Shown: in pieces, positions 7,360 to 16,801 of the stretch
Layout: each line of letters begins with the position of its first letter
Position numbering within the stretch: position 1 is the stretch's first letter
Origin: Stutzerimonas azotifigens
GTDB taxonomy: Bacteria > Pseudomonadota > Gammaproteobacteria > Pseudomonadales > Pseudomonadaceae
NCBI RefSeq assembly: GCF_013522725.1
Contig: NZ_JAAMRF010000007.1
Span: 1 to 64,000 of the forward strand
Reading direction: 5' to 3'
DNA: 64,000 nt
Program-made: the position numbers and the translations under genes
The notes under the pieces: model-generated
The model's database searches: none
Told to the model about the DNA's origin: nothing
What the model saw: the letters and a program-made list of their open reading frames with translations, nothing else

Positions 7360-9732
7360 ATGTCATTTGAGATTACTGCAAGAACTATTCTGCATCTAGG
7401 GGCGGATTTAATATCTTCGGATGCTGTTGCCTTATACGAGCTTATAAAAAACTCGATAGATGCGAAGTCTACTACTGGCGTCGACGTCGTCTTTGAAATT
7501 GTGATTCGATCCTCTGACGTATCTAGCGTGCTGGATATGATCGAGAGTCTTGACGGAGTTACGCTTTCGCAGCTAAAAAGCGAAATAGCTAATCGTGTAT
7601 TGGCTAATGCTCCGGAAGAGCTTAAATCCCGGTTTCTATCTGAAGTACAGAGCAGTAAGTCTATTGAAGACTTTAAACAGAAAGTAACTGAAGCTTACAG
7701 ATGGTGTAATCGGATTGTTGTTTCAGACTCCGGGCATGGGATGTCTCGTGACGACCTCCAAGACGTATTTCTAACCATTGGGACTACGAGCCGAGCAAAG
7801 GCAGTCAGTCAGTCTTTGGCTGATGGTGATGATAAGTCGCCTTACCTTGGCGAAAAGGGTGTTGGTCGTCTTTCTGCGATGCGCTTGGGCCGGCACCTGC
7901 GCGTTGAAACCGCAACTGTGGATGATGATAAAGTCAATGTGTTGGTAATCGACTGGCGTGAATTCGAGCGCGCATATGATAAGCCGGCGAGCAGCGTAAA
8001 AATAAAGCCTGAGTATGGTGATCGTAAAGAACTTGGAGTTTCGTTTACCAGAGTAATAATTTCGGATATTTCTGCAGTCTGGACGTCTGAACGGCTAATG
8101 AATATAGCCAAATCCCAAATTTCTCGAATGATGGATCCTTTCTCTTGGGCTGAGAAACGCCGCTTTCAGGTTAGGCTTGAGTTCAATGGTGTTGCGGTTG
8201 ATCAAGTAAAGGTTGTTGCCAAAGGCCTACTGGAAAATGCTCATGGTAAGTGCTATGGGCGATATGAGGTGATTTCTGGTCAGCCGAGGTTAATAGTTAA
8301 CCTTGAGTCCAGTTTGTATGATGGCCCAAAGACCGAACATGTTTTTGACTTAAGCGATCTGTATTCGCAGTCGGGTCTAAAGCAGAGTGGGCAGCCACAT
8401 TCGACACTCAAAACACTAGGCCCCTTCACGTTTGAGTTTTACTGGTTCAATCGGCAGAGACTAAAGGCGATGGAGGGGGTAGGTGATCGTGAAGCTGTAA
8501 GGTCTTTGATCAAGGCATGGACCGGCATCTGTCTTTTCCGCGATGGATACCGGGTATTGCCATACGGTGATGCGGGTGACGATTGGCTTGGTTTGGATCG
8601 CGAAGCACTTGCTGCAAGTGGGTATAAGTTAAACACTAAGCAACTAATTGGGCGTGTCAATATAACAAGGAATAACAATCCTAAGTTGTTGGATCAAACC
8701 AACAGGCAGGGATTAAAGGATTGTCCAGAAAGCGAGGTGTTGGTTCAGCTTTTGAATGTGGTGGTGTCTAGATGGTGGCACGATTATCTTAATGACGCCG
8801 GTAAGGTCCAAAAGCGACAAGCTGAATTGACATTTGACTCGCTGAAGGAAAGCTCTGCCGTAGATACGTTGGAGCAAAGAACAAAAGCAAGTTTGAAAGC
8901 TATTAGAAAAGATTTTAACGGTGATGCAAGACTGTTGGAAGAAGTGAAAGATGCCTTTCTTGAGGTCAAAGATGCTCATGCACGGGCCGTCCTACGGATT
9001 AGCACCATTGAAGAAGAGAAGGAGCGGCTGACCCAGTTGGCAGGTGTTGGCTTGATGGTTGAAGTAATCGCTCATGAGTTAACTCGGGCGACAGAGTTGA
9101 CGCAGGTAACCTTGAAATCGATCGGCAAGAAAAGTATTGATGGAGAGACTGCTGCAGCATTCAAAGTTCTTGCTCAACAGATAAAGGTTATTCAAAAAAG
9201 ACTCCATACCCTAGAGCCTCTTTCAGTGAGCGCAAGACAGCGACGAAGCAATATCAATATATATGACGTGTTGACTTATGTTCTGGATGCTCACGCTGCT
9301 CAATTTGATCGGCATCGTATAACTCATGCCATTACTTCTAAGTCAAAAGTTGTAAATGCATTTATTGTTGAGGGGCATGTAGTACAAATTTTAGAAAATT
9401 TAATTAATAACTCTATCTATTGGATTGATGTTTTTAGATGCGAGCACGCTAATTTTGAGGGGAAGATTGTTATAGAGGTTTTAGAGTCTCCTCTCAGGAT
9501 TCAGTATTCTGATAACGGGCCGGGCATTCCTGTAGGGCGTCAGGAATCTGTATTTGAACCATTCTATTCGACGAAAAATACTTCTGCTGCACGACGTCAA
9601 GGGCTAGGTTTATATATTGCAAGGCAAAACGCGGAGATGCTTGGAGGGGGGCTCTGTTTAGTTGACGAAGGGCGCTATCGAAGTGGTCGTTTTAATACAT
9701 TTGAATTGGAATTGAAGGAGTCAATGGAATGA
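7360..9732 (+). CDS. Double-GHKL ATPase, MORC/Hsp90-like N-terminus fused to a histidine-kinase-like C-terminus, 790 aa
   Basis: Two separate GHKL ATP-binding sites are visible. The N-terminal one has ELIKNSIDA (Asn31), DSGHGMS (123-129) and GEKGVGR (164-170), in the style of MutL/Hsp90/MORC proteins. The C-terminal one has an H-box-like IAHELTRATE (His572), NLINNS (about 680-685), SDNGPGIP (717-724), FEPFYSTKN and GLGLYIARQ. A helical linker of about residues 480-565 lies between them. There is no signal peptide or membrane segment, so it is cytoplasmic. AAAGGA precedes the ATG after a 14-bp gap from the sulfur gene. It overlaps the next gene by four bases. Base composition is clearly more AT-rich than the genes before it. 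It is probably a sensor or effector of the system; I know no characterised Ssp partner like it. Confidence 0.72.
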   Translation: MSFEITARTILHLGADLISSDAVALYELIKNSIDAKSTTGVDVVFEIVIRSSDVSSVLDMIESLDGVTLSQLKSEIANRVLANAPEELKSRFLSEVQSSKSIEDFKQKVTEAYRWCNRIVVSDSGHGMSRDDLQDVFLTIGTTSRAKAVSQSLADGDDKSPYLGEKGVGRLSAMRLGRHLRVETATVDDDKVNVLVIDWREFERAYDKPASSVKIKPEYGDRKELGVSFTRVIISDISAVWTSERLMNIAKSQISRMMDPFSWAEKRRFQVRLEFNGVAVDQVKVVAKGLLENAHGKCYGRYEVISGQPRLIVNLESSLYDGPKTEHVFDLSDLYSQSGLKQSGQPHSTLKTLGPFTFEFYWFNRQRLKAMEGVGDREAVRSLIKAWTGICLFRDGYRVLPYGDAGDDWLGLDREALAASGYKLNTKQLIGRVNITRNNNPKLLDQTNRQGLKDCPESEVLVQLLNVVVSRWWHDYLNDAGKVQKRQAELTFDSLKESSAVDTLEQRTKASLKAIRKDFNGDARLLEEVKDAFLEVKDAHARAVLRISTIEEEKERLTQLAGVGLMVEVIAHELTRATELTQVTLKSIGKKSIDGETAAAFKVLAQQIKVIQKRLHTLEPLSVSARQRRSNINIYDVLTYVLDAHAAQFDRHRITHAITSKSKVVNAFIVEGHVVQILENLINNSIYWIDVFRCEHANFEGKIVIEVLESPLRIQYSDNGPGIPVGRQESVFEPFYSTKNTSAARRQGLGLYIARQNAEMLGGGLCLVDEGRYRSGRFNTFELELKESME

Positions 9733-11684
9733 GTTTGTCGGAGCTTTTTGCAAGCGTCGGAGTAAAGACCGCACATTTTATTGATGACGCTTTTGATTTG
9801 GTTCCGACTAAAGGGCTATCTCAAGAGGACGTACAGCATTTTATCGACAGAATTGATCTGGCAGCCCTCGAGCGAATTGGTGAAATTACTGGTATTGCGG
9901 ATATCACTGACGCTGATGCAATAGAAGCGTTGCAGGCGCTAGAGCATACGCACTCAGTCTTCAACGCACGAGCGGAATTTGGTGCGGCCGGAGAGGCGTT
10001 GTTTTCTGATTTTTTCTCAGACCGCAGCGGTAAAAAATCGGACCTCGAAACTTTGATAGCGTTTTTGAAGAAAGTTGGTGTGGAGTCTGAGCGTTTTGGT
10101 GTTGATAGTTATCATGATTGCAAGTCTGAACCGCAGTTGGTTTTTATTGATTTGCGACTGCGTGAAAATGGTGATCCTATAACGACAGCTGATGCTGTTG
10201 AAGTATATAAAAAAACCCGGGAAATGTACCCGGAATGTAAACCGTTTGTTTTTTTAATGTCGACTTTGACAACGCCGCTTAAGAATGTCAGGGAGAGTTT
10301 TTTTCTGGAGGCGCAGATATTTGCTTCCCAGTTTGAGGCGATATCAAAGCATCATTTTCGTGATGAAGAAGAAATGCAGGCGGTCTTTACCAATTACATC
10401 CGGTTTATGCCAGAGCTTCATCGCTTGTATGAAAGGATTGGGTTTATTGAAAGTGCGATAAGTAAAGCTGCAGTGAATGTGGGAAATACTTTGAGAAGTT
10501 TGGATTTGCCCGACTACTTTGTCCTCCATCATAATACTGCTGCAATAGAAAAGGTTGGGCTGGGTACTTATATATCTGATCTGTTGCTGGAATACCTAGT
10601 CAATGAGGTTGAGTCGTCTCCAGAGCTCTGGAATCTTGCCGCTGAACTTGATAGTTGGAAACTGCAGAAATTACCTCGTTCTCGTTTTGGTCTGACCTAT
10701 GCGGCTGGCAAAATTTACTCTGGGAATATGCTGCATTCAAATTTTCGTTTGGAAAGTGAAGCTTCCAGAGGGCTTGGGCCGAAGGATGGCTATTTTTACC
10801 TAGGAGATGTTTTCTTTTTGAAAAATGAATACATCTCAGGGAACCCTAAGAAAGCCTATGTAATTGCAACGCCTGCATGTGATTTGGTACGTCCTGAGAA
10901 ACTAAGAGAAAGGACTATTTTTGTTTGTGAAGGACGTGTCAAGAAGGTCACTCTTGCGACCACACCGTCTGGCGATGGAGGCATACCGACAACTATTATC
11001 AGCAGTCCCAAGGAGAAGCTGAAACAGTTTTCAATCGATTGGAACAAGAAGCGGCTTCATACGTGGCATGTTGAAGAAATGTCCGCATTTGAAAGAAATG
11101 AGTCTGATTACGTTCGTGTCGGAAGGTTGCGTCCGCTCTATGCGATTCAACTCCAGCATGCGATTACAGCTGATCTTAGTCGCATTGGTGTGCAGCGTGC
11201 GCCAAATATGCTTCAACCCATGGGTATTGGTGTTTTTGTGTCAAATGGCACCAAATGGGTGGCTGTAGACTCTGATGACGTGAATGAGCCGTGTGCTGCG
11301 GCGGTTGCAGACGCAGAGGATGGCAAGCAAGCTTTGTACATCATATCTGACGCTACAGTCCGGCGTATTCGTAAAAAGATAAAAGCGTGGCTGGATCGAA
11401 ATGCAACATTGCCGTCCTATGTAACTCTTAAAAAAATAGTCGACTCTGAAGCTTTTGAAGAGAGGCTGATGTATATGATCCATGCACGGGCAGAAGGTGT
11501 TGCACCAGAAGATGATATCGTAAGGCCGATGGAGGGTGTGGACGGTATCAGCGAAGATGAGTGTTCGAAGATAGTTCTTGTACGACCAAACTCTACCACC
11601 GCATACGCGAAGGTAAATGGAGGGCGAGATATAAGTACCGAACAGGAAGCGTTTTTAGTAATTTCCCTATTTAAGGGTAAATAG
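9729..11684 (+). CDS. Receiver-like domain protein with an unknown C-terminal effector region, 651 aa
   Basis: Residues 15-210 look like a response-regulator receiver stretched by an insertion. The acidic pair is Asp19-Asp20, the phospho-acceptor candidate is Asp141 (VFIDLRLRE), the switch residues are Ser178-Thr179 (FLMST) and the lysine candidate is Lys207 (ISKHHF). Between the first strand and the acceptor strand there are about 120 residues instead of the usual 40. The following 440 residues match no family I know; there is a CDLVRPEKLRER stretch and no helix-turn-helix. The ATGA overlap with the GHKL gene indicates a co-translated pair. This looks like a two-component relay turned to defence or sensing, which is inference. 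Confidence 0.65.
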   Translation: MSLSELFASVGVKTAHFIDDAFDLVPTKGLSQEDVQHFIDRIDLAALERIGEITGIADITDADAIEALQALEHTHSVFNARAEFGAAGEALFSDFFSDRSGKKSDLETLIAFLKKVGVESERFGVDSYHDCKSEPQLVFIDLRLRENGDPITTADAVEVYKKTREMYPECKPFVFLMSTLTTPLKNVRESFFLEAQIFASQFEAISKHHFRDEEEMQAVFTNYIRFMPELHRLYERIGFIESAISKAAVNVGNTLRSLDLPDYFVLHHNTAAIEKVGLGTYISDLLLEYLVNEVESSPELWNLAAELDSWKLQKLPRSRFGLTYAAGKIYSGNMLHSNFRLESEASRGLGPKDGYFYLGDVFFLKNEYISGNPKKAYVIATPACDLVRPEKLRERTIFVCEGRVKKVTLATTPSGDGGIPTTIISSPKEKLKQFSIDWNKKRLHTWHVEEMSAFERNESDYVRVGRLRPLYAIQLQHAITADLSRIGVQRAPNMLQPMGIGVFVSNGTKWVAVDSDDVNEPCAAAVADAEDGKQALYIISDATVRRIRKKIKAWLDRNATLPSYVTLKKIVDSEAFEERLMYMIHARAEGVAPEDDIVRPMEGVDGISEDECSKIVLVRPNSTTAYAKVNGGRDISTEQEAFLVISLFKGK

Positions 11685-11840
11685 CAGTTTTTGCGGTCAA
11701 CTGAGCTATTTTGAATAGCTAGACTCTTTCGCTCATTTGGCTGGAGCTTGAGAGTCTCGGCCAGTACTGCTCGTGTAGCTTTTATAGCTATCTAATCAAT
11801 GAACATTGAGCTCTGCTGAATTTTTAAAAAACCACATATA

Positions 11841-11871
11841 AAGAAGGCCGCATAAGCGGCCTTCTTTTTTT
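11841..11871 (+). terminator. Strong rho-independent terminator closing the island operon
   Basis: AAGAAGGCCGC (11841-11851) and GCGGCCTTCTT (11856-11866) form a perfect 11-bp stem with an ATAA loop, followed by a T run to 11871. It lies 157 bases after the last operon gene. The 11685-11840 stretch holds no other gene. Confidence 0.9.
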
Positions 11872-11910
11872 GCATCGTTTTCTAAGATTGTGCGTCGTTC
11901 GGCGTGTAAT

Positions 11911-11965
11911 CTTATGTGTCGTTCAATATAAGCTTATGTGTCGTTTGTGGAAGCTTATGTGTCGT
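11911..11965. repeat. Three direct repeats of a 12-bp unit beside nrdB
   Basis: CTTATGTGTCGT occurs at 11911-11922, 11933-11944 and 11954-11965, spaced 22 and 21 bases apart. A degenerate fourth copy (ATTGTGCGTCGT) lies near 11887-11898. The array sits exactly between the island terminator and the 3' end of nrdB. Arrays of short direct repeats at this period are typical of multi-site transposase-binding ends (Tn7, Tn5053, IS21 kinds) and also of regulator arrays. No matching array was found at the left side of the island. Confidence 0.7.
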
Positions 11966-11980
11966 CCGATGGGATGGCAC

Positions 11981-13225
11981 TCAATCCCAGCTCAACGCCC
12001 CACCTGTCTGGTACTCGATGACCCGCGTCTCGAAGAAGTTCTTCTCCTTCTTCAAATCCATGATTTCGCTCATCCACGGGAACGGGTTGGTCGTACCCGG
12101 ATACTCTTCCTTCAGCCCGATCTGCGTCAGGCGGCGGTTGGCGATGAATTTGAGGTAATCCTCCATCATCGCGGCGTTCATGCCGAGGACGCCGCGGGGC
12201 ATGGTGTCGCGGGCGTATTCGATTTCCAGCTGCGTGCCCTGGAGGATCATCTGGGTCGCTTCGTCCTTCATGGCGGCGTCCCACAGGTGCGGGTTTTCGA
12301 TCTTGATCTGGTTGATCACGTCGATGCCGAAGTTCAGGTGCATGGACTCGTCGCGCAGGATGTACTGGAACTGCTCGGCGGTGCCGGTCATCTTGTTGCG
12401 GCGGCCCATGGAGAGGATCTGGGTGAAGCCGCAGTAGAAGAAGATGCCTTCGAGCACGCAGTAGTAGGCGATGAGGTTGCGCAGGAACTCTTTGTCGGTC
12501 TCGACGGTGCCGGTGGTGAAGGTCGGGTCGGAGATGGAGCGGGTGTATTTGAGGCCCCAGGAGGCCTTCTTCGCGACGCTCGGGATCTCGTGGTACATGT
12601 TGAAGATCTCGCCTTCATCCATGCCCAGCGACTCGATGCAGTACTGGTAGGCGTGGGTATGGATCGCCTCTTCGAAGGCCTGGCGCAGGATGTACTGGCG
12701 GCACTCGGGGTTGGTGATCAGGCGGTACACGGCCAGCACGAGGTTGTTGGCGACCAGGCTGTCGGCGGTGGAGAAGAAGCCGAGGTTGCGCTTGACGATG
12801 CGGCGCTCGTCTTCGGAGAGGCCGTCCTTGCTCTTCCACAGGGCAATGTCGGCGTTCATGTTCACTTCCTGCGGCATCCAGTGGTTGGCGCAACCATCCA
12901 GATACTTCTGCCAGGCCCAGTCGTACTTGAAGGGAACGAGCTGGTTGAGGTCGGCGCGGGCGTTGATCATCTGCTTGTCGCCGACGTGAACGCGGGCGGA
13001 TTCGCCTTCGAGTTCGTCCAGGCCTTCCTGGATGTCGAGGTCGTCGAGGGCTTTCTTGGCGCGGGCGACGGCGTCGGAGTCGTCGACGGCGACGGCGCGG
13101 GCTTCTTCGACCGAGCCTGCGGCTTCGTTATCGAGACGCGCGCTGCCATCGGCAACGGTTGGTTGCGGCGCGGTGGCCTGGGTGGTGCCTTCTTCGGGTT
13201 TGTCGAATTCGTCCCAGCTCAGCAT
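11981..13225 (-). CDS. nrdB: Ribonucleoside-diphosphate reductase class Ia, beta subunit
   Basis: Houses the diiron-tyrosyl radical that NrdA uses to reduce ribonucleotides to deoxyribonucleotides in aerobic growth. At 414 residues it is longer than the E. coli protein because of an acidic N-terminal extension of about 100 residues, as usual in pseudomonads. Iron-ligand helices are visible as EEAIHTHAY and DESMHLNFG. The C-terminal [10 protein letters not shown] is the tail that docks on NrdA. CAGGAG lies eight bases upstream of the ATG. It lies about 300 bases downstream of nrdA on the same strand. The island begins just past its stop codon. Confidence 0.95.
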   Translation of the reverse strand: MLSWDEFDKPEEGTTQATAPQPTVADGSARLDNEAAGSVEEARAVAVDDSDAVARAKKALDDLDIQEGLDELEGESARVHVGDKQMINARADLNQLVPFKYDWAWQKYLDGCANHWMPQEVNMNADIALWKSKDGLSEDERRIVKRNLGFFSTADSLVANNLVLAVYRLITNPECRQYILRQAFEEAIHTHAYQYCIESLGMDEGEIFNMYHEIPSVAKKASWGLKYTRSISDPTFTTGTVETDKEFLRNLIAYYCVLEGIFFYCGFTQILSMGRRNKMTGTAEQFQYILRDESMHLNFGIDVINQIKIENPHLWDAAMKDEATQMILQGTQLEIEYARDTMPRGVLGMNAAMMEDYLKFIANRRLTQIGLKEEYPGTTNPFPWMSEIMDLKKEKNFFETRVIEYQTGGALSWD

Positions 13226-13344
13226 GTGCGATTGCTCCTGATTGGGGACCGGTCATGGCCGGTCGGATATGTTTGGGTGGCTTCTGGTTTGCACGCAAAA
13301 GCGCGGAATTTGTAGGTCGCTGTCGACCATGAGTGGACCGCATC

Positions 13345-13375
13345 GGTGGATGCGAAAAGCGGCATCCACTCTACG
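13345..13375. repeat. Dispersed GGTGGATGC palindrome between nrdA and nrdB
   Basis: TGGATGC (13347-13353) and GCATCCA (13362-13368) form a hairpin, followed by CTACG. A close relative occurs at 30694-30761, so this is a dispersed palindromic family rather than a gene-specific signal. It accounts for part of the 298-base gap between the two nrd genes, in which I see no gene. Confidence 0.6.
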
Positions 13376-13523
13376 AATCAGGCCACTCGGTGTAAGGGCG
13401 AAGCTGGGCGAGTGAGCGCAAGGCGCCTGTCGAGTCGGAACCCCTGAGCGTACAGCTGTACGTGATGGGTCCGGCTCGGCAGGCAACGCAGCGATCGCCG
13501 CCCAGATGCGTCCGCCTCCTTTA

Positions 13524-16430
13524 TTACTGGCAGGCTTCGCAGTCGGGGTTGTCGATACTGCACGCCAGCGGCACCGGTGCCGGCTTCGGCTCTGCTGCCG
13601 GGGCGGCGGCTGGAGCTGGAGCGGCGCTGAGGCCGTCGTTGCCACCACTGGACACGGCGTTGAGCTTGCCGGTGTTGATGGTGGACTTCTCGGTGCTGGT
13701 CGCGGCCAGGGCACGGAGGTAGTAGGTGGTCTTCAGACCACGGTACCAGGCCATGCGGTAGGTCACGTCGAGCTTCTTGCCCGAGGCACCGGCGATGTAC
13801 AGGTTGAGCGACTGCGCCTGGTCGATCCACTTCTGGCGACGGCTGGCAGCATCGACGATCCACTTGGTCTCGACTTCGAACGCGGTGGCGTAGAGGTCCT
13901 TGAGGTCCTGCGGGATGCGCTCGATCTGCTGCACGGAGCCGTCGTAGTACTTGAGGTCGTTGACCATGACCGGGTCCCACAGGCCGCGCGCCTTGAGGTC
14001 GCGCACCAGGTAGGGGTTGATCACGGTGAATTCGCCCGAGAGGTTCGACTTCACGTAGAGGTTCTGGTAGGTCGGCTCGATGGACTGCGACACGCCGGTG
14101 ATGTTGGCGATGGTCGCGGTCGGTGCGATGGCCATGATGTTCGAGTTGCGAATGCCTTTCTTCACGCGCTCGCGCACCGGGGCCCAGTCCAGGGACTCGG
14201 CGAGGTCGACGTCGATGTACTTCTGGCCGCGCTGCTCGATGAGGATCTGCTGCGAATCGAGCGGCAGGATGCCCTGGCTCCAGAGCGAGCCCTGGAAGGT
14301 CTGGTACGCGCCGCGCTCGTCGGCCAGGTCACAGGAGGCCTGGATGGCGTAGTAGCTGATCGCTTCCATGGACTTGTCGGCGAAATCGACCGCGGCGTCC
14401 GAACCGTAGGGGATGTGCTGCAGGTACAGCGCGTCCTGGAAGCCCATCAGGCCCAGGCCCACCGGGCGGTGCTTGAAGTTGGAGTTCTGCGCCTGCGGGA
14501 CCGAGTAGTAGTTGATGTCGATGACGTTATCGAGCATGCGTACCGCGGTCTTGACGGTCTTCTCCAGCTTGGCGAGGTCCAGCTTGCCGTCGACGATGTG
14601 GTTCGGCAGGTTGACCGAGCCCAGGTTGCAGACGGCGATCTCGTCCTTGTTGGTGTTCAGGGTAATCTCGGTGCAGAGGTTGGAGCTGTGCACCACGCCC
14701 ACGTGCTGCTGCGGGCTGCGCAGGTTGCATGGGTCCTTGAAGGTCAGCCACGGGTGGCCGGTCTCGAACAGCATCGAGAGCATCTTGCGCCACAGGTCTT
14801 TGGCGGGGATGGTCTTGAACAGCTTGATCTTGCCGTACTTGGTCAGCTCTTCGTAGTACTCGTAGCGCTCTTCGAAGGCTCGGCCGGTCAGGTCGTGCAG
14901 GTCCGGTACGTCGGACGGGGAGAAGAGGGTCCACTGGCCATCGTCGAACACGCGCTTCATGAACAGGTCGGGAATCCAGTTCGCGGTGTTCATGTCGTGG
15001 GTACGGCGACGGTCGTCACCGGTGTTCTTGCGCAGCTCGATGAACTCTTCGATGTCCATGTGCCAGGTTTCGAGGTACGCGCAGACCGCGCCCTTGCGCT
15101 TGCCACCCTGGTTGACCGCAACGGCGGTGTCGTTGACCACCTTGAGGAAGGGCACGACGCCCTGGCTCTTGCCGTTGGTGCCCTTGATGTAGGCGCCCAA
15201 TGCGCGCACCGGGGTCCAGTCGTTGCCCAGGCCGCCTGCGAATTTGGACAGCAGGGCGTTATCGCGGATGGCGTCGTAGATGCCGCCCAGGTCGTCCGGG
15301 ACGGTGGTCAGGTAGCACGAGGACAGCTGCGGACGCAGGGTGCCGGCGTTGAACAGGGTCGGCGTCGAGCTCATGTAGTCGAAGGACGACAACAGGTTGT
15401 AGAACTCGATGGCGCGCGCTTCCTTGTCCTTCTCTTCGATGGCCAGGCCCATGGCCACGCGCATGAAGAAGATCTGCGGCAGTTCGAAGCGGGTGCCGTC
15501 CTTATGGATGAAGTAGCGGTCGTACAGGGTCTGCAGGCCCAGGTAGGTGAACTGCTGGTCGCGCTCGTGCTCGATCGCGGCGCCCAGGCGGGCCAGGTCG
15601 TAGCTCTGGAGGTTCGGGGCCAGCAGCTCGAATTCGACGCCTTTCTCGACGTAGGCGGGCAGGGCCTTGGCGTACAGCTCGGCCATTTCGTGGTGGGTGG
15701 CGCTTTCGGCCACACCGAGGAAGCCCAGGGCTTCGGCGCGCAGGGTGTCCATCAGCAGGCGAGCGGTCACCTGGCTGTAGTTCGGCTCCCGCTCGACGAG
15801 GGTACGGGCGGTCATCACCAGGGCGGTGTTGACGTCCTTCTCGGCGACGCCGTCGTAGAGGTTCTTCAGGGTTTCACGCTCGATCAGCGCGCCGTCGACT
15901 TCGGCCAGGCCTTCGCAGGCTTCGGCGATGATGGTCTGCAGGCGGCCCATGTCCAGCGGGCTGAGGCTGCCATCGGCCTTGGTGACGCGGATGGTCGGGT
16001 GCGGCTGGGCCGGCATGTCGACGTTTTCGCGCTTGCGCTCCTGGGAGCGGGCTTCGCGGTAGATGACGTAGTCGCGTGCGACTTTCTGCTCGCCGGAGCG
16101 CATCAGGGCCAGCTCGACCTGGTCCTGGATTTCTTCGATGTGGATGGTGCCGCCCGAAGGCATGCGGCGCTTGAAGGTAGCGGTGACCTGCTCGGTCAGG
16201 CGCTGCACGGTGTCGTGGATGCGCGAGGAGGCGGCGGCGTTACCGCCTTCCACTGCGAGGAACGCCTTGGTGATGGCTACGGTGATCTTGTCGTCGGTGT
16301 AGGGAACGACGGTGCCGTTGCGCTTGATCACGCGCAGCTGGCCCGGCGCGGTGGCTGCCAGATCCTGGGTGGTATCGGCGGCCTTCGGCGCGCTGGCCTG
16401 CGGGTTCTCGCGAGTGGTCTCGGTCTGCAT
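13524..16430 (-). CDS. nrdA: Ribonucleoside-diphosphate reductase class Ia, alpha subunit
   Basis: Catalytic subunit of 968 residues. I start at the ATG at 16430 (MQTETTRENP) because GGAGA lies just upstream; the open frame reaches 16586 but that extension is not protein-like. Two ATP-cone regions are visible near the N-terminus (LRVIKRNGTVVPYTDDKI at about 33 and IRVTKADGSLSPLD at about 140), more than in the E. coli protein, so allosteric control should follow the pseudomonad pattern. The active-site region includes SSNLCTEITLNT. The C-terminal DCEACQ supplies the shuttle CxxC cysteines. It is the upstream gene of the nrdA-nrdB pair. Confidence 0.95.
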   Translation of the reverse strand: MQTETTRENPQASAPKAADTTQDLAATAPGQLRVIKRNGTVVPYTDDKITVAITKAFLAVEGGNAAASSRIHDTVQRLTEQVTATFKRRMPSGGTIHIEEIQDQVELALMRSGEQKVARDYVIYREARSQERKRENVDMPAQPHPTIRVTKADGSLSPLDMGRLQTIIAEACEGLAEVDGALIERETLKNLYDGVAEKDVNTALVMTARTLVEREPNYSQVTARLLMDTLRAEALGFLGVAESATHHEMAELYAKALPAYVEKGVEFELLAPNLQSYDLARLGAAIEHERDQQFTYLGLQTLYDRYFIHKDGTRFELPQIFFMRVAMGLAIEEKDKEARAIEFYNLLSSFDYMSSTPTLFNAGTLRPQLSSCYLTTVPDDLGGIYDAIRDNALLSKFAGGLGNDWTPVRALGAYIKGTNGKSQGVVPFLKVVNDTAVAVNQGGKRKGAVCAYLETWHMDIEEFIELRKNTGDDRRRTHDMNTANWIPDLFMKRVFDDGQWTLFSPSDVPDLHDLTGRAFEERYEYYEELTKYGKIKLFKTIPAKDLWRKMLSMLFETGHPWLTFKDPCNLRSPQQHVGVVHSSNLCTEITLNTNKDEIAVCNLGSVNLPNHIVDGKLDLAKLEKTVKTAVRMLDNVIDINYYSVPQAQNSNFKHRPVGLGLMGFQDALYLQHIPYGSDAAVDFADKSMEAISYYAIQASCDLADERGAYQTFQGSLWSQGILPLDSQQILIEQRGQKYIDVDLAESLDWAPVRERVKKGIRNSNIMAIAPTATIANITGVSQSIEPTYQNLYVKSNLSGEFTVINPYLVRDLKARGLWDPVMVNDLKYYDGSVQQIERIPQDLKDLYATAFEVETKWIVDAASRRQKWIDQAQSLNLYIAGASGKKLDVTYRMAWYRGLKTTYYLRALAATSTEKSTINTGKLNAVSSGGNDGLSAAPAPAAAPAAEPKPAPVPLACSIDNPDCEACQ

Positions 16431-16801
16431 TAGGGTCTCCACTGTTTCTAATTTATCGACACTTCGGTGTCGCCTGGTCCATCGCGGCGTACCACTCGGG
16501 ACGCCGCCCCTTTGATCACAGGCAAGCACGCTGCGAAGTGCCTTCCTGGCTTTCAAATCCGCTTGTGCTTTGCACGTGACAACCACAACCCCTTGTGTTG
16601 CGCCCCGGTGTGGAGCACAGCTGCAACCGGATGGGCCGGGCGATAGCCGCGCGGCCCGCGGTCGTGCTTAACGGCCGCTGGGGTGTCGTACAACGTTGCA
16701 CTTACTATGCCGAAAAACCTTTTAAAAGGACTTTTCTTTGACAACCAATTTGTGCTTGTGATTCGTGCCAAAACCCAACATGTAGGTGTATTTGGCGATG
16801 G

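Noticed and set aside
11911..11965. The three 12-bp repeats as a CRISPR array
   Set aside because: Units are too short, spacers only 9-10 bases, and no cas genes are present.
13506..16433. A 975-codon open frame on the plus strand opposite nrdA
   Set aside because: It is the mirror of nrdA in GC-rich DNA; composition is Gly/Val/Asp-rich, no family motifs, and nrdA is certain.
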